In this document: positions 1 to 9,180 of the stretch, piece by piece
How positions within the stretch are numbered: the first letter of the stretch is position 1
Layout of the letters: each line of letters opens with the position of its first letter
From: Flavipsychrobacter sp.
Lineage (GTDB): Bacteria; Bacteroidota; Bacteroidia; Chitinophagales; Chitinophagaceae
NCBI GenBank assembly: GCA_031292525.1
Contig: JARLGY010000016.1
Coordinates: 115,140-179,139, forward strand
Direction: 5' to 3'
Length of the DNA: 64,000 nucleotides
The notes under the pieces: generated by a model
Database searches by the model: none
What the model was told of the DNA's origin: nothing
Seen by the model: the letters and a program-made list of their open reading frames with translations, nothing else
Translations under genes and position numbers: made by a program

Positions 1-1610
1 AGTAGTTGCTCACGCAGCTCATATATCTGTTGCTTGTACGGGGCTATTATGGCTATAGAGGGGAAGTTGCCCATCTTATAATGTGTGTCTAGCTCAGTAG
101 TTAGCAATCCCAGGTGTCTGAATAAAAAAGCAGCTTCTTCCGGGTTGGTAGTACTTGTGCCATCTTGCTTTTCATCAAAACTGCAGCCTGCTGTATCAAT
201 AAATGTCAACGCAATATCGTCCGGAAAAAGCAAGTGCTTGGCCACACTCCCATGTGCTTTCAGCTTTCCCTGGTAAAATACTTTAGATGAATAACCCATG
301 ATCAGTTCGTTCATCCGGTATTGCTCTTCAAGCAGTACAACTGCTTGTGGGTGCAATGCCACACATTTTTCCAGCAGGGTAGTGCTTAGGCCACCTCTTG
401 CCGCTTGTGCCGATTTTATTGTGGGTGATAGTTGACAATGGTCACCTGCCAAAACAACTTTCTGTGCTTTAAGTATAGGTATCCAGCAGGCAGGTTCCAA
501 TGCTTGTCCTGCTTCATCTATAACAATGGTGTGGTACTTTAAGTGGCGCACGGTATAGTGGCCTGCACCTACTAGGGTAGCTGTTATTACCTGTGCCTTG
601 GCTACCAGGTCGTCCATAATGTACTGTTCGGTGTTGCCTACCTCTTTCATTATTTTGTGGGCTTCGTCAAACAGTGCTTTGCGTTGGTCTCTTTCTGCCT
701 TGCCAAAGCTCCGCTTATACTTGTGTGCCATGTTTTTGAAGTCAGATGCTTGTTTTTTCAGCTTCTTGATCTCCTTCATCGCAGAGTGTTCTCCCATTTT
801 ACTATCCAATGTCAAAGACATCAGTTTGTCCGATACTCGGGCGGGGTTGCCCACGCGCAGCACATTCAGTCCCTCATCTGCTAGTTTTTCGCTTAGCAGG
901 TCAACAGCAGTATTGCTGGGCGCTACAACAAGTATCTGTTTATGGTCTTGTTGTATAAGCGCCTTTATGGCTTGCACTAGGGTTGTGGTTTTACCTGTCC
1001 CTGGTGGGCCATGCACTATCGCCAGCTCATTTGCGGCAAGTATTTTATTAACCGCTTCTTGTTGTACACTATTGAGTTTCGGTATCGCTACCGCTTCTTG
1101 TTCAGTGTTAAACGTAGGATTTGTTTTACCTGTGAGTACGTTGATGAGGTGATTCTCCTTGGCATTTTCGCTGATAGTATCCGCGAGTTTCAATGCGTTT
1201 TGCATTTCGTTATAGCTATTGTCATCAAACAATAGGTCTATTCCCAGTTTTCCATTGCTGGCCCATTCCGGCAGTTCATCCGTCTTTAAGGTGATCTTTA
1301 ACCTGTTACCACTTTGAAATGAGATCGTACCCTCTACGTTATCATTCTTTGCATCATGGTTAGAGAATAGAATAGCTGAAGCTCCAAATCGCAGCTGGTG
1401 ATTTATATCCTGGTGTGTAGTGCGTTCAACTTCAACATTTATGTAATCTCCCTTTGTGATCTCTGTCCCTTTTATAGCAATAGGATACCATGTAAATCCA
1501 CTGGTCCTGCGCTCAATAACCGATGTTGTTTCAATCAGTTTTTGGTAAGATTTCCGGTCCTCTTCCCGCTCCGTTTTAAGTAAAGCGAGCAGCTTTTTGA
1601 AATAATCCAT
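1..1610 (-). CDS. SF1 (Upf1/SMUBP2-like) DNA/RNA helicase, 3' part beyond window
   Basis: The minus-strand reading frame is open from an ATG at 1610 to the window edge (536 codons, C-terminus missing). It encodes an ATP-dependent superfamily 1 helicase. Visible motifs are Walker A GPPGTGKT near residue 200, motif Ia APSNTAVD shortly after, the Walker B-type motif VIDEAGQ near residue 363, motif III GDHCQLSPT, and a following EQYRM motif typical of the Upf1/IGHMBP2 branch. The N-terminal 190 residues resemble the beta-barrel/stalk region of this family. Nucleic-acid unwinding is known for the family; the substrate of this protein is unknown. It lies divergent to the TonB receptor. A perfect -7 promoter element ends only 3 bases before the ATG, so the mRNA may have almost no leader. 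Confidence 0.9.
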   Translation of the reverse strand, partial: MDYFKKLLALLKTEREEDRKSYQKLIETTSVIERRTSGFTWYPIAIKGTEITKGDYINVEVERTTHQDINHQLRFGASAILFSNHDAKNDNVEGTISFQSGNRLKITLKTDELPEWASNGKLGIDLLFDDNSYNEMQNALKLADTISENAKENHLINVLTGKTNPTFNTEQEAVAIPKLNSVQQEAVNKILAANELAIVHGPPGTGKTTTLVQAIKALIQQDHKQILVVAPSNTAVDLLSEKLADEGLNVLRVGNPARVSDKLMSLTLDSKMGEHSAMKEIKKLKKQASDFKNMAHKYKRSFGKAERDQRKALFDEAHKIMKEVGNTEQYIMDDLVAKAQVITATLVGAGHYTVRHLKYHTIVIDEAGQALEPACWIPILKAQKVVLAGDHCQLSPTIKSAQAARGGLSTTLLEKCVALHPQAVVLLEEQYRMNELIMGYSSKVFYQGKLKAHGSVAKHLLFPDDIALTFIDTAGCSFDEKQDGTSTTNPEEAAFLFRHLGLLTTELDTHYKMGNFPSIAIIAPYKQQIYELREQL

Positions 1611-1613
1611 GCG

Positions 1614-1621
1614 CAAAGGTA
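1614..1621 (-). promoter_or_regulatory. -7 promoter element of the helicase gene
   Basis: TACCTTTG on the minus strand matches the Bacteroidota TAnnTTTG element. It ends 3 bases upstream of the helicase ATG, implying a leaderless or nearly leaderless transcript. Confidence 0.55.
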
Positions 1622-1723
1622 ATGGGTTATAAAGGCATAGCGAATTGTGCTAAGGAGACACTTTATAAAATAGATAAATACTATACGCGTATTTTTTGCG
1701 TTAGAGTTATCCAAAATTGTTCT

Positions 1724-4018
1724 ATGTACAAGATCATATTAGTTAATGCATTACTTCTGGTATTTCTTCCCATTAGTGCATCTGGGCAGCATATAACCAT
1801 CAGTGGATATATAAGTGATTCCAAAAGCGGTGAGCGGTTACCGGGTGCTATTGTGTTCCTGCCTATTGTACATGCAGGCACATCAAGCAATACTTTTGGC
1901 TTTTATTCTATTACCATTCCTGCAGGTAAGGATAGTGTTGAAATAGCAGCATCGTATGTGGGTTACCAACCGTTTTCTGAAAAAATAATTGGTGATAGAA
2001 ATATAGAACTAAATATTGTTCTCGGAGAAAACAGGACTCTAAATGAAGTGGTAATCAAGGGAAGCCAGGCTGCCATTCAGGAACGCACCCAAATGAGTGC
2101 TATAGATCTGCCTATAGAGACCATTAAGTCTTTACCGGCATTTTTGGGTGAACCTGATATCATGAAAGCTATACAATTATTACCCGGCGTGCAGGCAGGT
2201 AATGAGGGTACCACCGGCCTGTACATAAGGGGCGGCAGTCCCGATCAGAACCTTATATTGTTAGATGGTGTGCCTGTTTACAACGCAAGTCACTTATTTG
2301 GCTTCTTCAGCGTATTTAATACTGATGCTATTAAGAGCGTAGAGGTAATAAAAGGTGGTTTCCCGGCCAGGTATGGTGAGCGGTTATCTTCTGTTATAGA
2401 TATAAACATGAAGGAAGGGGATAAGAACCAGATACATGGCGAGGGTGGAATAGGGCTAATAGCCTCGCGGTTTACGATGGAAGGGCCGATAAAAAAAGGT
2501 AAATCATCATTTATGATATCGGGCCGGAGAACTTATGTTGATATACTTGCGCAGCCATTTTTAAGTGGGGGATACAAGGCCGGATATTTCTTTTACGACC
2601 TGAATGCTAAAATAAATTTTGAACTGGGCAAAAAAGACCACTTGTATGTAAGCGGATACATGGGTAGTGATAAGTTTTACTTCTCCAGCAAGGAGAGTGA
2701 TTTTTCAGGCAACTCATCTTATGCCGATGACCTGAAGTGGGGCAACATCACTGCTGTGGCTCGCTGGAACCATGAATTTGGACCAAAGCTATTTGGCAAC
2801 CTTACTACCTACTATAGCCAGTATAAGTTTCAGATAGATGAAAATTACAGCAGCACATCGCCGTCTAACAGTGATAATTACGCTGTAAAATACCAGTCGG
2901 GTATTTACGATAAGGCTGCAAAATATGATCTTGATTTCCTGCCTACACCTAGTCACTTTATTAAGGCGGGTATCAGCTTTATAAACCACACTTATACCCC
3001 CGGTGTACAGGAGACCAAAATAGCGAGCGGTAGCCAGCAAAGTGATACAACAACAGGCGACAAGAATATACTTGGCAACGAGCTTGATGCCTATGTAGAG
3101 GACGATATAAAATTCACAGACAAGCTAAAAGCTAACCTGGGTATACACTGGGGCGGTTTTGGAGTAAGGGGTAAGTTTTATTCTTCGCTGCAGCCAAGGG
3201 TAGCTGTGCGTTACCTCATCAATGAAAAACTGAGCGCCAAGGCAAGTTATGTGCAAATGAACCAGTATATCAATCTGCTAACGAATTCTTCTATCGGTTT
3301 ACCAACAGATCTTTGGGTGCCTTCTACTGATAAAATACCACCACAAAAATCGCAACAGGTAGCAGCTGGCTTAGCATATACTTATGAACATGGTATAGAA
3401 ATAAGTGTGGAAGGGTACTACAAAACCATGGATAATGTAATTGATTACAAAGAGGGTGCAAACTTTTTGAGCACCACAACCAGTTGGGAAGATAAAGTGG
3501 TAGTAGGAAAGGGGCTGAGCTACGGTGCAGAATTATTTGTACAGAAAAAGAAAGGTAGGTTTACCGGGTTGCTGGGTTATACGCTCTCGTGGACCAACCG
3601 CACATTTGCCGACCTGAACAACGGACAAACTTTTCCGTATAAGTACGACAGGCGTCATGATCTGAAAATTGCTGGAGTTTACAGTGTAAGCAAGCACATA
3701 GAAGTAAGTGCAGAGTTTGTGTACGGCACTGGCAATGCTATAACATTACCCATAGGTAATTACCAGGGGCTGAATGGAGACCAGATAGAAGTGTATGGCA
3801 CCCGCAACTGGTACCGGATGCCAGCATATCATCGTGCCGATGTAAGTATAAAGTTTATGAAAGAGAAGAAAAGACACGATAGGGCGTGGATATTTGCAGC
3901 CTACAATGTGTACAACCGCGCCAATCCATTCTTCATATACCAGAGCGATCAGGGCGTGTTCAAACAGGTGAGTTTGTTTCCTATTATTCCATCCATCACT
4001 TACCAGTTCAAATTCTAA
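1724..4018 (+). CDS. TonB-dependent outer-membrane receptor with carboxypeptidase-like regulatory domain
   Basis: A 764-residue TonB-dependent receptor. The start at 1724 is chosen because it begins a clean signal peptide (hydrophobic run ending in SASGQ); an earlier in-frame codon at 1622 would prepend 34 charged residues. Order: signal peptide (1-22), carboxypeptidase-D regulatory-like beta domain (about 23-105, ISGYISDSKSGERLPGA), plug domain (about 120-240 with LYIRGGSPDQN and LLDGVPVYN), then a 22-strand-type barrel ending in aromatic F-K-F. It imports an unknown ligand across the outer membrane using TonB energy. The gene just downstream (12-bp gap) encodes a DUF4249 lipoprotein, a common partner, so the two form an operon. 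No STN domain is obvious, so sigma/anti-sigma signalling is not implied. Confidence 0.93.
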   Translation: MYKIILVNALLLVFLPISASGQHITISGYISDSKSGERLPGAIVFLPIVHAGTSSNTFGFYSITIPAGKDSVEIAASYVGYQPFSEKIIGDRNIELNIVLGENRTLNEVVIKGSQAAIQERTQMSAIDLPIETIKSLPAFLGEPDIMKAIQLLPGVQAGNEGTTGLYIRGGSPDQNLILLDGVPVYNASHLFGFFSVFNTDAIKSVEVIKGGFPARYGERLSSVIDINMKEGDKNQIHGEGGIGLIASRFTMEGPIKKGKSSFMISGRRTYVDILAQPFLSGGYKAGYFFYDLNAKINFELGKKDHLYVSGYMGSDKFYFSSKESDFSGNSSYADDLKWGNITAVARWNHEFGPKLFGNLTTYYSQYKFQIDENYSSTSPSNSDNYAVKYQSGIYDKAAKYDLDFLPTPSHFIKAGISFINHTYTPGVQETKIASGSQQSDTTTGDKNILGNELDAYVEDDIKFTDKLKANLGIHWGGFGVRGKFYSSLQPRVAVRYLINEKLSAKASYVQMNQYINLLTNSSIGLPTDLWVPSTDKIPPQKSQQVAAGLAYTYEHGIEISVEGYYKTMDNVIDYKEGANFLSTTTSWEDKVVVGKGLSYGAELFVQKKKGRFTGLLGYTLSWTNRTFADLNNGQTFPYKYDRRHDLKIAGVYSVSKHIEVSAEFVYGTGNAITLPIGNYQGLNGDQIEVYGTRNWYRMPAYHRADVSIKFMKEKKRHDRAWIFAAYNVYNRANPFFIYQSDQGVFKQVSLFPIIPSITYQFKF

Positions 4019-4029
4019 AACCATTATCT

Positions 4030-4953
4030 ATGCTCAAAATAAAATATTGTTTGCTGCTGGTTACTATCGTCCTGGTAGCATCGTGTGAGAAAGAGATTAC
4101 AGTTAAATTACCACCTTATAATTCACGATTAGTTGTGAACTCCAGTACTGAGGTGGGTGATACCATTATAGCCGCGGTGGGTGTGAGCACTTCAGCTACT
4201 AATAAGTCACTCATAAATATGGGTCAGCTTACTGTGCAGTTGTATGTGAATGGTGTATATGCCCAAAACATGGTGCTTGACAGCGCTGGTTTAAATTATA
4301 GATCAACAGTTGTGGTTGTGGCGGGTGCGCAATACACTATACAGGTCACCTCCTCAATCGCAAGTTTAGGGACGGTATCCGCATCAATTACTGCCCCAAC
4401 TAAAGTAGCCATCAGCAATGTAACCAGGATACCGAATGCACGCGTGGATGCCGACGGCAATAGCCAGGACGAGGTAAGTGTGTTCTTTACAGATCCAGCA
4501 CCAGCAGGCGATTATTATGTGATAGAGTTCCACTCGGGGGCAGATAGCAACATTCAGTCTCAGTACAATTCACAATACAGTTATGGCTTTTGTGTTAATT
4601 CGAGCGATCCAAGTATCGAGACTGCAACATCAGACTTTATAGATCTAAATACCTGCCTGTCCAACAATAAGATATTCTTCCATGATCCACTTTTTAACGG
4701 CACAAGAAAAGAGCTGAAATTCTACATTGGTTCAGGCGATATAGGACCGTATATAACGCCAACAGATACCTTGTATGGTTCTGTAAAACTGCACCATGTT
4801 ACAGATGCTGGCTATAAATACCTGCAAACCAGCCAGGTTGCAAATGACACGAACGGCGATCCATTTTCAGAGCCTGTGAATGTATATACCAATGTGAAAA
4901 ATGGCTACGGCATCTTTACGATGCAGAACACCGATATGGCTTTTATAAAATAA
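4030..4953 (+). CDS. DUF4249 family lipoprotein
   Basis: A 307-residue protein that starts at 4030 with a lipoprotein signal peptide whose lipobox LVASC places the lipidated Cys at residue 19. The mature part begins EKEITVKLPPYNSRLVV, which fits the DUF4249 family, and is beta-rich with Ig-like character. DUF4249 lipoproteins are commonly encoded directly after a TonB receptor in Bacteroidota, as here, and are thought to be surface or periplasmic accessory ligand binders; the ligand is unknown. The gene is read from the receptor's mRNA. Its stop lies 6 bp from the convergent stop of the CCG-domain gene, leaving no room for a terminator between them. Confidence 0.82.
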   Translation: MLKIKYCLLLVTIVLVASCEKEITVKLPPYNSRLVVNSSTEVGDTIIAAVGVSTSATNKSLINMGQLTVQLYVNGVYAQNMVLDSAGLNYRSTVVVVAGAQYTIQVTSSIASLGTVSASITAPTKVAISNVTRIPNARVDADGNSQDEVSVFFTDPAPAGDYYVIEFHSGADSNIQSQYNSQYSYGFCVNSSDPSIETATSDFIDLNTCLSNNKIFFHDPLFNGTRKELKFYIGSGDIGPYITPTDTLYGSVKLHHVTDAGYKYLQTSQVANDTNGDPFSEPVNVYTNVKNGYGIFTMQNTDMAFIK

Positions 4954-4959
4954 TCCTGA

Positions 4960-5679
4960 TTATCTCCCCGCAAGCACATCAGCAATATGCAAGGCCTGTA
5001 TAGGCAGGTTGTTCTTGTCTATATATCCTTGCATATGCATCAGGCAACTTGTGTCTGTGGTAATGATGTACTTGGCTCCTGTGTCCAGGGCACTCTTTAC
5101 CTTGGTCTGTGCCATACCCATACTTATAGGCTCAAACTTTACGGCAAATGTACCTCCAAAACCACAGCAGGTTTCACACTCTTTCATTTCAACCAGCTCC
5201 AGGCCTTTCACATGCTGCAATAGCTTGCGGGGCCCTTGCTTTATTCCGCATTCGCGTAGGGCCCCGCACGCATCATGGTAAGTAGCCTTTCCATTAAATG
5301 TCGCGCCAATATCATCAACCTTCAGTATGTCGGTAAGGAACTCTGTGTACTCAAAAATGTTCTGACGCACATGGTTGTTTAGGTTGTGGTCACTGCTATT
5401 ATCAAACAGTTCGCCAAAGTAATTGCGCACATACCCGGTGCACGATCCGCTGGGTGCCACAATATATCCTTCTCCATCAAAATCATGGAGGAATTTAGTG
5501 CCTACTGCTTTTGCCTCATCGCGGTATCCTGCATTAAAGGCTGGTTGTCCGCAGCAGGTCTGTTTGGTGTTGTATTGTACATCGCACCCCAGCCTTTCAA
5601 GCACACGCACCATATTCATACCTGTTTCCGGGTACAGCTGGTCTATAAAGCAGGGAATGAATAATTGTATTTTAGGCAT
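4960..5679 (-). CDS. (Fe-S)-binding CCG-domain protein, LutA/YkgE type
   Basis: A 239-residue protein with two cysteine-rich CCG repeats: the first with IPCFIDQLYPE and TCCGQPAFN, the second with CGALRECG and CETCCGFGG. This is the LutA/YkgE family, soluble subunits related to heterodisulfide reductase subunit B that bind an unusual Fe-S cluster and take part in L-lactate oxidation when encoded with LutB and LutC. LutB and LutC are not present in this window, so a lactate role is only inferred. It follows ribH on the minus strand with a 9-bp gap and is probably co-transcribed with it. Confidence 0.85.
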   Translation of the reverse strand: MPKIQLFIPCFIDQLYPETGMNMVRVLERLGCDVQYNTKQTCCGQPAFNAGYRDEAKAVGTKFLHDFDGEGYIVAPSGSCTGYVRNYFGELFDNSSDHNLNNHVRQNIFEYTEFLTDILKVDDIGATFNGKATYHDACGALRECGIKQGPRKLLQHVKGLELVEMKECETCCGFGGTFAVKFEPISMGMAQTKVKSALDTGAKYIITTDTSCLMHMQGYIDKNNLPIQALHIADVLAGR

Positions 5680-5688
5680 TGCAAATCG

Positions 5689-6201
5689 TTATTCAAATAT
5701 ACCGTTTCTCCTTCTGGAGTTTCTTATCATCTTCAGCGCTGTTATCGCCGCCTCTTCACCTTTGTGGCCGTGCGGGCCACCCAGCCTTTCCCAGGCCTGC
5801 TCTTCATTGTCAAGGGTAAGCACCCCAAATATTACCGGTATCGGCAGTGTCATGTTCAGTTGCAACACGCCTTCTGTCACAGCCTTGCATACATAGTCAA
5901 AGTGTGGTGTACCACCACGTATCACAGCGCCAAATACTATTATAGCCTCCGGTTGTTCCAGTTTGTTCTGATAGTGATGCCACAGCTCGCGGCAGGCAAA
6001 GGGTAGCTCAAAACATCCCGGCACTCCCAGGTCTTCTATAATGTTACCATCAAAACGGTGTATTACGCTTTCAGCGCCATTGCGCAGCTCTCTTATTATC
6101 TTATCATTCCATTCGGTGTGTACTATGGCAATCTTCGCCAGTTTCAGCCCTTCAAGTGTTTCGGTATCGATGAGCGATACGCTATTGTCTGCATTGGCCA
6201 T
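5689..6201 (-). CDS. ribH: 6,7-dimethyl-8-ribityllumazine synthase
   Basis: A 170-residue lumazine synthase that condenses 5-amino-6-ribitylaminouracil with 3,4-dihydroxybutanone 4-phosphate in the penultimate step of riboflavin synthesis. Recognisable blocks are VPGCFELPFA, the phosphate-binding region VFGAVIRGGTPHFDYV, and IPVIFGVLTLDNEEQA followed by the GHKGEEAA helix. Length is typical, with a short N-terminal extension. The gene lies between a TPR protein gene (upstream, separated by a hairpin) and a LutA-like gene. No FMN riboswitch-like structure is apparent in the 63-bp upstream gap. Confidence 0.95.
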   Translation of the reverse strand: MANADNSVSLIDTETLEGLKLAKIAIVHTEWNDKIIRELRNGAESVIHRFDGNIIEDLGVPGCFELPFACRELWHHYQNKLEQPEAIIVFGAVIRGGTPHFDYVCKAVTEGVLQLNMTLPIPVIFGVLTLDNEEQAWERLGGPHGHKGEEAAITALKMIRNSRRRNGIFE

Positions 6202-6209
6202 AAAACAAA

Positions 6210-6244
6210 TATCCCCTTTTTGCCGTAAAGGTAAAAAGGGGATA
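6210..6244 (-). terminator. Hairpin between TPR gene and ribH
   Basis: TATCCCCTTTTT (6210-6221) and AAAAAGGGGATA (6233-6244) form a perfect 12-bp stem with an 11-base loop just downstream of the TPR gene. Likely a terminator or attenuator for readthrough into ribH. Confidence 0.65.
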
Positions 6245-6264
6245 CGAATAAATAGAATGATTTA

Positions 6265-6960
6265 TTACTGGTTCAGTACACCAAGGTGCGCCAGGTACTT
6301 GTCCATGTCGCGTGCCTGCATGCTCTTAGGGTAGTTGTCGCGTATAGTTATGTAAGCTTTTTTTGCCTCTTCTGGCTGGTTGTTCTTTTCATAGGCCAGT
6401 CCTGCACGGTACAGGTATATTGGTGCCAGCAGATCGTCTTTGTTCTCTACAGCTTTGTTATAGTATTCTATACCTTTCTGCACGTTACCTAGTTCCATGT
6501 AAGCGTCACCCAGGTCGCCATCAGCCTGGTATTCAAGCAGGGTACCCTTTCCGTCAAAATCTTTCAGGTATTTCACAGCATTGTTAAAGTCGCCCATGTG
6601 CAGGTAGCATACACCTGCATAGTAATGGCAAAGGTTAGCAGTATTGGTACCACCGTATCTTTTTATTACACTCAGGAAACCCGCATGCTGTCCGTCGCCG
6701 TTAAGCGCCAGGTTCGCAGAATCTGCCTGGAAATAACGCTGTGCGAAAGATACTGCTGTTGCAGCTTTTTCATCACGTGGCGCTTTGTATAGTTTCAGGT
6801 ACCCAAAATATCCTATTACAGCAATAAGTATTATTGTAACGATAGTGTTGATGGGTTTTTGATTTACTTCATAAGTATTCTGGATTTTTTCGAAAGGGTT
6901 TGGTCCCTGCACTGTAACTATCCGTTCTTCACCAGGCTTGGTTCTTGATGTATTCGCCAT
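6265..6960 (-). CDS. Membrane-anchored tetratricopeptide-repeat protein
   Basis: A 231-residue protein with a short cytoplasmic N-terminus, one transmembrane helix at about residues 38-57 (TIVTIILIAVIGYFGYLKLY) and a C-terminal TPR array of roughly four repeats (about 95-225; units around LCHYYAGVCYLHMGDFNNAV, LGDAYMELGNVQKGIEYY and YRAGLAYEKNNQPEEAKKAY). The layout resembles YfgM-like periplasmic TPR proteins; a scaffolding or chaperone role is inference. It lies 55 bp downstream of pdhA and upstream of ribH. No catalytic motif is seen. Confidence 0.82.
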   Translation of the reverse strand: MANTSRTKPGEERIVTVQGPNPFEKIQNTYEVNQKPINTIVTIILIAVIGYFGYLKLYKAPRDEKAATAVSFAQRYFQADSANLALNGDGQHAGFLSVIKRYGGTNTANLCHYYAGVCYLHMGDFNNAVKYLKDFDGKGTLLEYQADGDLGDAYMELGNVQKGIEYYNKAVENKDDLLAPIYLYRAGLAYEKNNQPEEAKKAYITIRDNYPKSMQARDMDKYLAHLGVLNQ

Positions 6961-7015
6961 TTAAAAAAGTATTGATTTTGTTTTTTGTGTTTTATGCTGC
7001 TTGTTTACAATTGTA

Positions 7016-8008
7016 CTAATCAGTTATGTATGGGTAGTTTGCATCCACATATATATCCTTGTACAGTTCGCTGTCATCGGGGTATGGGCTTTCTTCTGCA
7101 AACTTCACACATTCTTCCACTTCCAGGCGCACCTTTTCGTTTATTTTCTCAATTTCTTCATCGCTGGCCCACTTGTTGTCCGTAATGGTTTTCAACACCT
7201 GGTTTATGGGGTCCTTTTCTTTATAATCTTCCAGTTCTTCCTTGGTACGGTATTTCGCGGGGTCGCTCATACTGTGGCCACGGTAGCGGTAAGTCTTTAT
7301 TTCCAAAAAGGTAGGTCCGCCACCTTCACGTGCACGGCGCACAGAGCGTTCTATAGCCTTGTGTACTTCTTCGCAGCTCATGCCATCCACGCTGTCGCCC
7401 GGCATATCATATGCATCGGCCAGCCTGTATATATCGCTTACTTTCGATGTCCTTTCTACCGATGTACCCATAGCATAGAAGTTATTCTCGCAAATGAATA
7501 CTACGGGCAATTTCCATAGCACAGCCATGTTAAAGGCTTCGTGCAGTATACCCTGGCGTGCAGCGCCATCACCAAACATGCAGATAGTAGCGCGGTCGGT
7601 GTTAGCATATTGCTCTGCAAATGCTATACCTGCGCCTAGTCCTATTTGTGCACCCACAATACCGTGGCCGCCAAAGAACCTTTTTTCTTTGCTGAAGAAG
7701 TGCATACTTCCACCCTTACCTTTGGTGCAACCCGTCGCCTTACCATACAGTTCGGCCATACATTCATTTGCAGATATACCTTTAGCTATAGCCAGCGCGT
7801 GGTCGCGGTAGGCAGTAAGTAAATTGTCATCGTCGCGTATTGCAGTCATTATACCGGCAGCTACGGCTTCCTGGCCTATGTATAAGTGACAAAAACCGCG
7901 AATTTTTTGCATACCATACAGCTGACCTGCCTTTTCTTCAAAACGGCGCATCAACAGCATGATCTCATACCAATATAAATATGTTTCCTTGCCGAAAGGT
8001 GTCTGCAT
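7016..8008 (-). CDS. pdhA: Pyruvate dehydrogenase E1 component, alpha subunit
   Basis: A 330-residue thiamine-pyrophosphate-dependent E1 alpha subunit, which decarboxylates pyruvate and passes the acetyl group to E2 lipoamide. The TPP/Mg motif is intact: GDG at 146-148 and ENN at 174-176. The loop YRYRGHSMSDP near residue 240 corresponds to the region phosphorylated in mitochondrial homologues. Length fits the heterotetrameric E1 type, so a separate beta subunit is expected, but it is not in this window. Divergent to recF, with 51 bp between start codons. A weak -7-like element (TATTTTCG, minus strand, 8026-8033) sits in the gap. Confidence 0.93.
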   Translation of the reverse strand: MQTPFGKETYLYWYEIMLLMRRFEEKAGQLYGMQKIRGFCHLYIGQEAVAAGIMTAIRDDDNLLTAYRDHALAIAKGISANECMAELYGKATGCTKGKGGSMHFFSKEKRFFGGHGIVGAQIGLGAGIAFAEQYANTDRATICMFGDGAARQGILHEAFNMAVLWKLPVVFICENNFYAMGTSVERTSKVSDIYRLADAYDMPGDSVDGMSCEEVHKAIERSVRRAREGGGPTFLEIKTYRYRGHSMSDPAKYRTKEELEDYKEKDPINQVLKTITDNKWASDEEIEKINEKVRLEVEECVKFAEESPYPDDSELYKDIYVDANYPYITD

Positions 8009-8059
8009 TATTTTTTAAGTTTGTGCGAAAATATAAAAACTTTTGTTTCAATTTGCCCA

Positions 8060-9136
8060 TTGAGCCGCCTAAATAAAATAATATTAGTCCAATTCCGTAA
8101 TTATTCTTCTGCATCATATCAGTTTACGGCGGCTGTAACCTGTATAACAGGCCCTAATGGCAGTGGTAAGACCAACCTTTTAGACGCAGCATACTACCTA
8201 TGCTATACCAAAAGCTACTTCAATGCATCGCAGCAAAACAACGTGCAGGCGGGTACCGACGGCTTCAGGCTCGAAGGCACTTTTGAAAAAGATGCCCGTA
8301 AAGAGATTATTAGTTGCAAGTGGAAGCAGGGTAAAAAAGAAATTTTGGCCAATGGTGTAGAGTATGATCGCATTACAGATCATATAGGTAAATTCTCATC
8401 AGTGATGATTGCCCCAGATGATATTGCTCTTATTAACGATGGCAGTGAACTACGCCGCAAGTGGGTCGATAGCATCCTCAGTCAGGTGGATAGTCCCTAC
8501 TTGGATAAACTGCTGCGCTATCAGCGCATACTCCTGCAGCGCAACGCGTGGCTAAAAATGCAATCCACGGTCACAACTATCGATGCCACAGAGCTTGAAT
8601 ACTACAACAACTGCATGGCCGAAGATGGCCAGTATATATATGAACGCCGCAAACAGTTCCTGCAGGGCTTCCTGCCTTTGCTTAATGATTTCTACCACCG
8701 TCTTTCCGGCGGCAAAGAAATACTGCAGGTAGCCTACGAAAGTGATCTATCTCAAAAAACACTTGCCGAGTGGCTGCAATACAACTTGCAGTACGATATG
8801 CGCTATCAACGCACCCTGAGGGGCATACATAAAGACGACTGGGTGTTTGTACTCAGCGGCATGAACGTGAAGCAATACGCATCACAGGGCCAGAAGAAAA
8901 GTTTCCTGTTCGCCCTCAAGCTCGCGCAATATGCCTTCCTCAGTAAAGAAATGGGTCATCTACCCATTCTCCTCCTCGACGATGTTTTTGAAAAGCTCGA
9001 TCAGCAGCGCATAGAGGCCCTCCTTTCCATCATCCGTGCCCCAGGCTTTGGTCAGGTGCTCCTCACCGATACCCACGAAGACCGCATCCGTCTTGCCTTT
9101 GGGCAAGGGGCGGATATTGAGTTTGTGAGACTTTAA
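8060..9136 (+). CDS. recF: DNA replication and repair protein RecF
   Basis: A 358-residue SMC-like ATPase that loads RecA at gaps with RecO/RecR. Walker A GPNGSGKT is at about residues 31-38, the signature-like ASQGQKKSFLFALKLAQ near 283, and Walker B LPILLLDDVFEKLD near 306. No ATG precedes the Walker motif in frame; candidate starts are TTG at 8021 and TTG at 8060. The 8060 start gives MSRLNKIILVQFRNY, matching the usual RecF N-terminus, and is preferred; 8021 would add 13 residues. Located away from dnaA/dnaN, as is common in Bacteroidota. Confidence 0.9.
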   Translation: MSRLNKIILVQFRNYSSASYQFTAAVTCITGPNGSGKTNLLDAAYYLCYTKSYFNASQQNNVQAGTDGFRLEGTFEKDARKEIISCKWKQGKKEILANGVEYDRITDHIGKFSSVMIAPDDIALINDGSELRRKWVDSILSQVDSPYLDKLLRYQRILLQRNAWLKMQSTVTTIDATELEYYNNCMAEDGQYIYERRKQFLQGFLPLLNDFYHRLSGGKEILQVAYESDLSQKTLAEWLQYNLQYDMRYQRTLRGIHKDDWVFVLSGMNVKQYASQGQKKSFLFALKLAQYAFLSKEMGHLPILLLDDVFEKLDQQRIEALLSIIRAPGFGQVLLTDTHEDRIRLAFGQGADIEFVRL

Positions 9137-9180
9137 GTCGTAAGTTGTAGGTCGTAAGTTCATCCCAACATAAACTACAG

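Noticed and set aside
85..1583. Several plus-strand open frames
   Set aside because: They are opposite-strand shadows of the helicase gene, which carries clear motifs on the minus strand.
6202..6264. FMN riboswitch upstream of ribH
   Set aside because: The gap is only 63 bp and holds a single simple hairpin, not a multi-helix aptamer.
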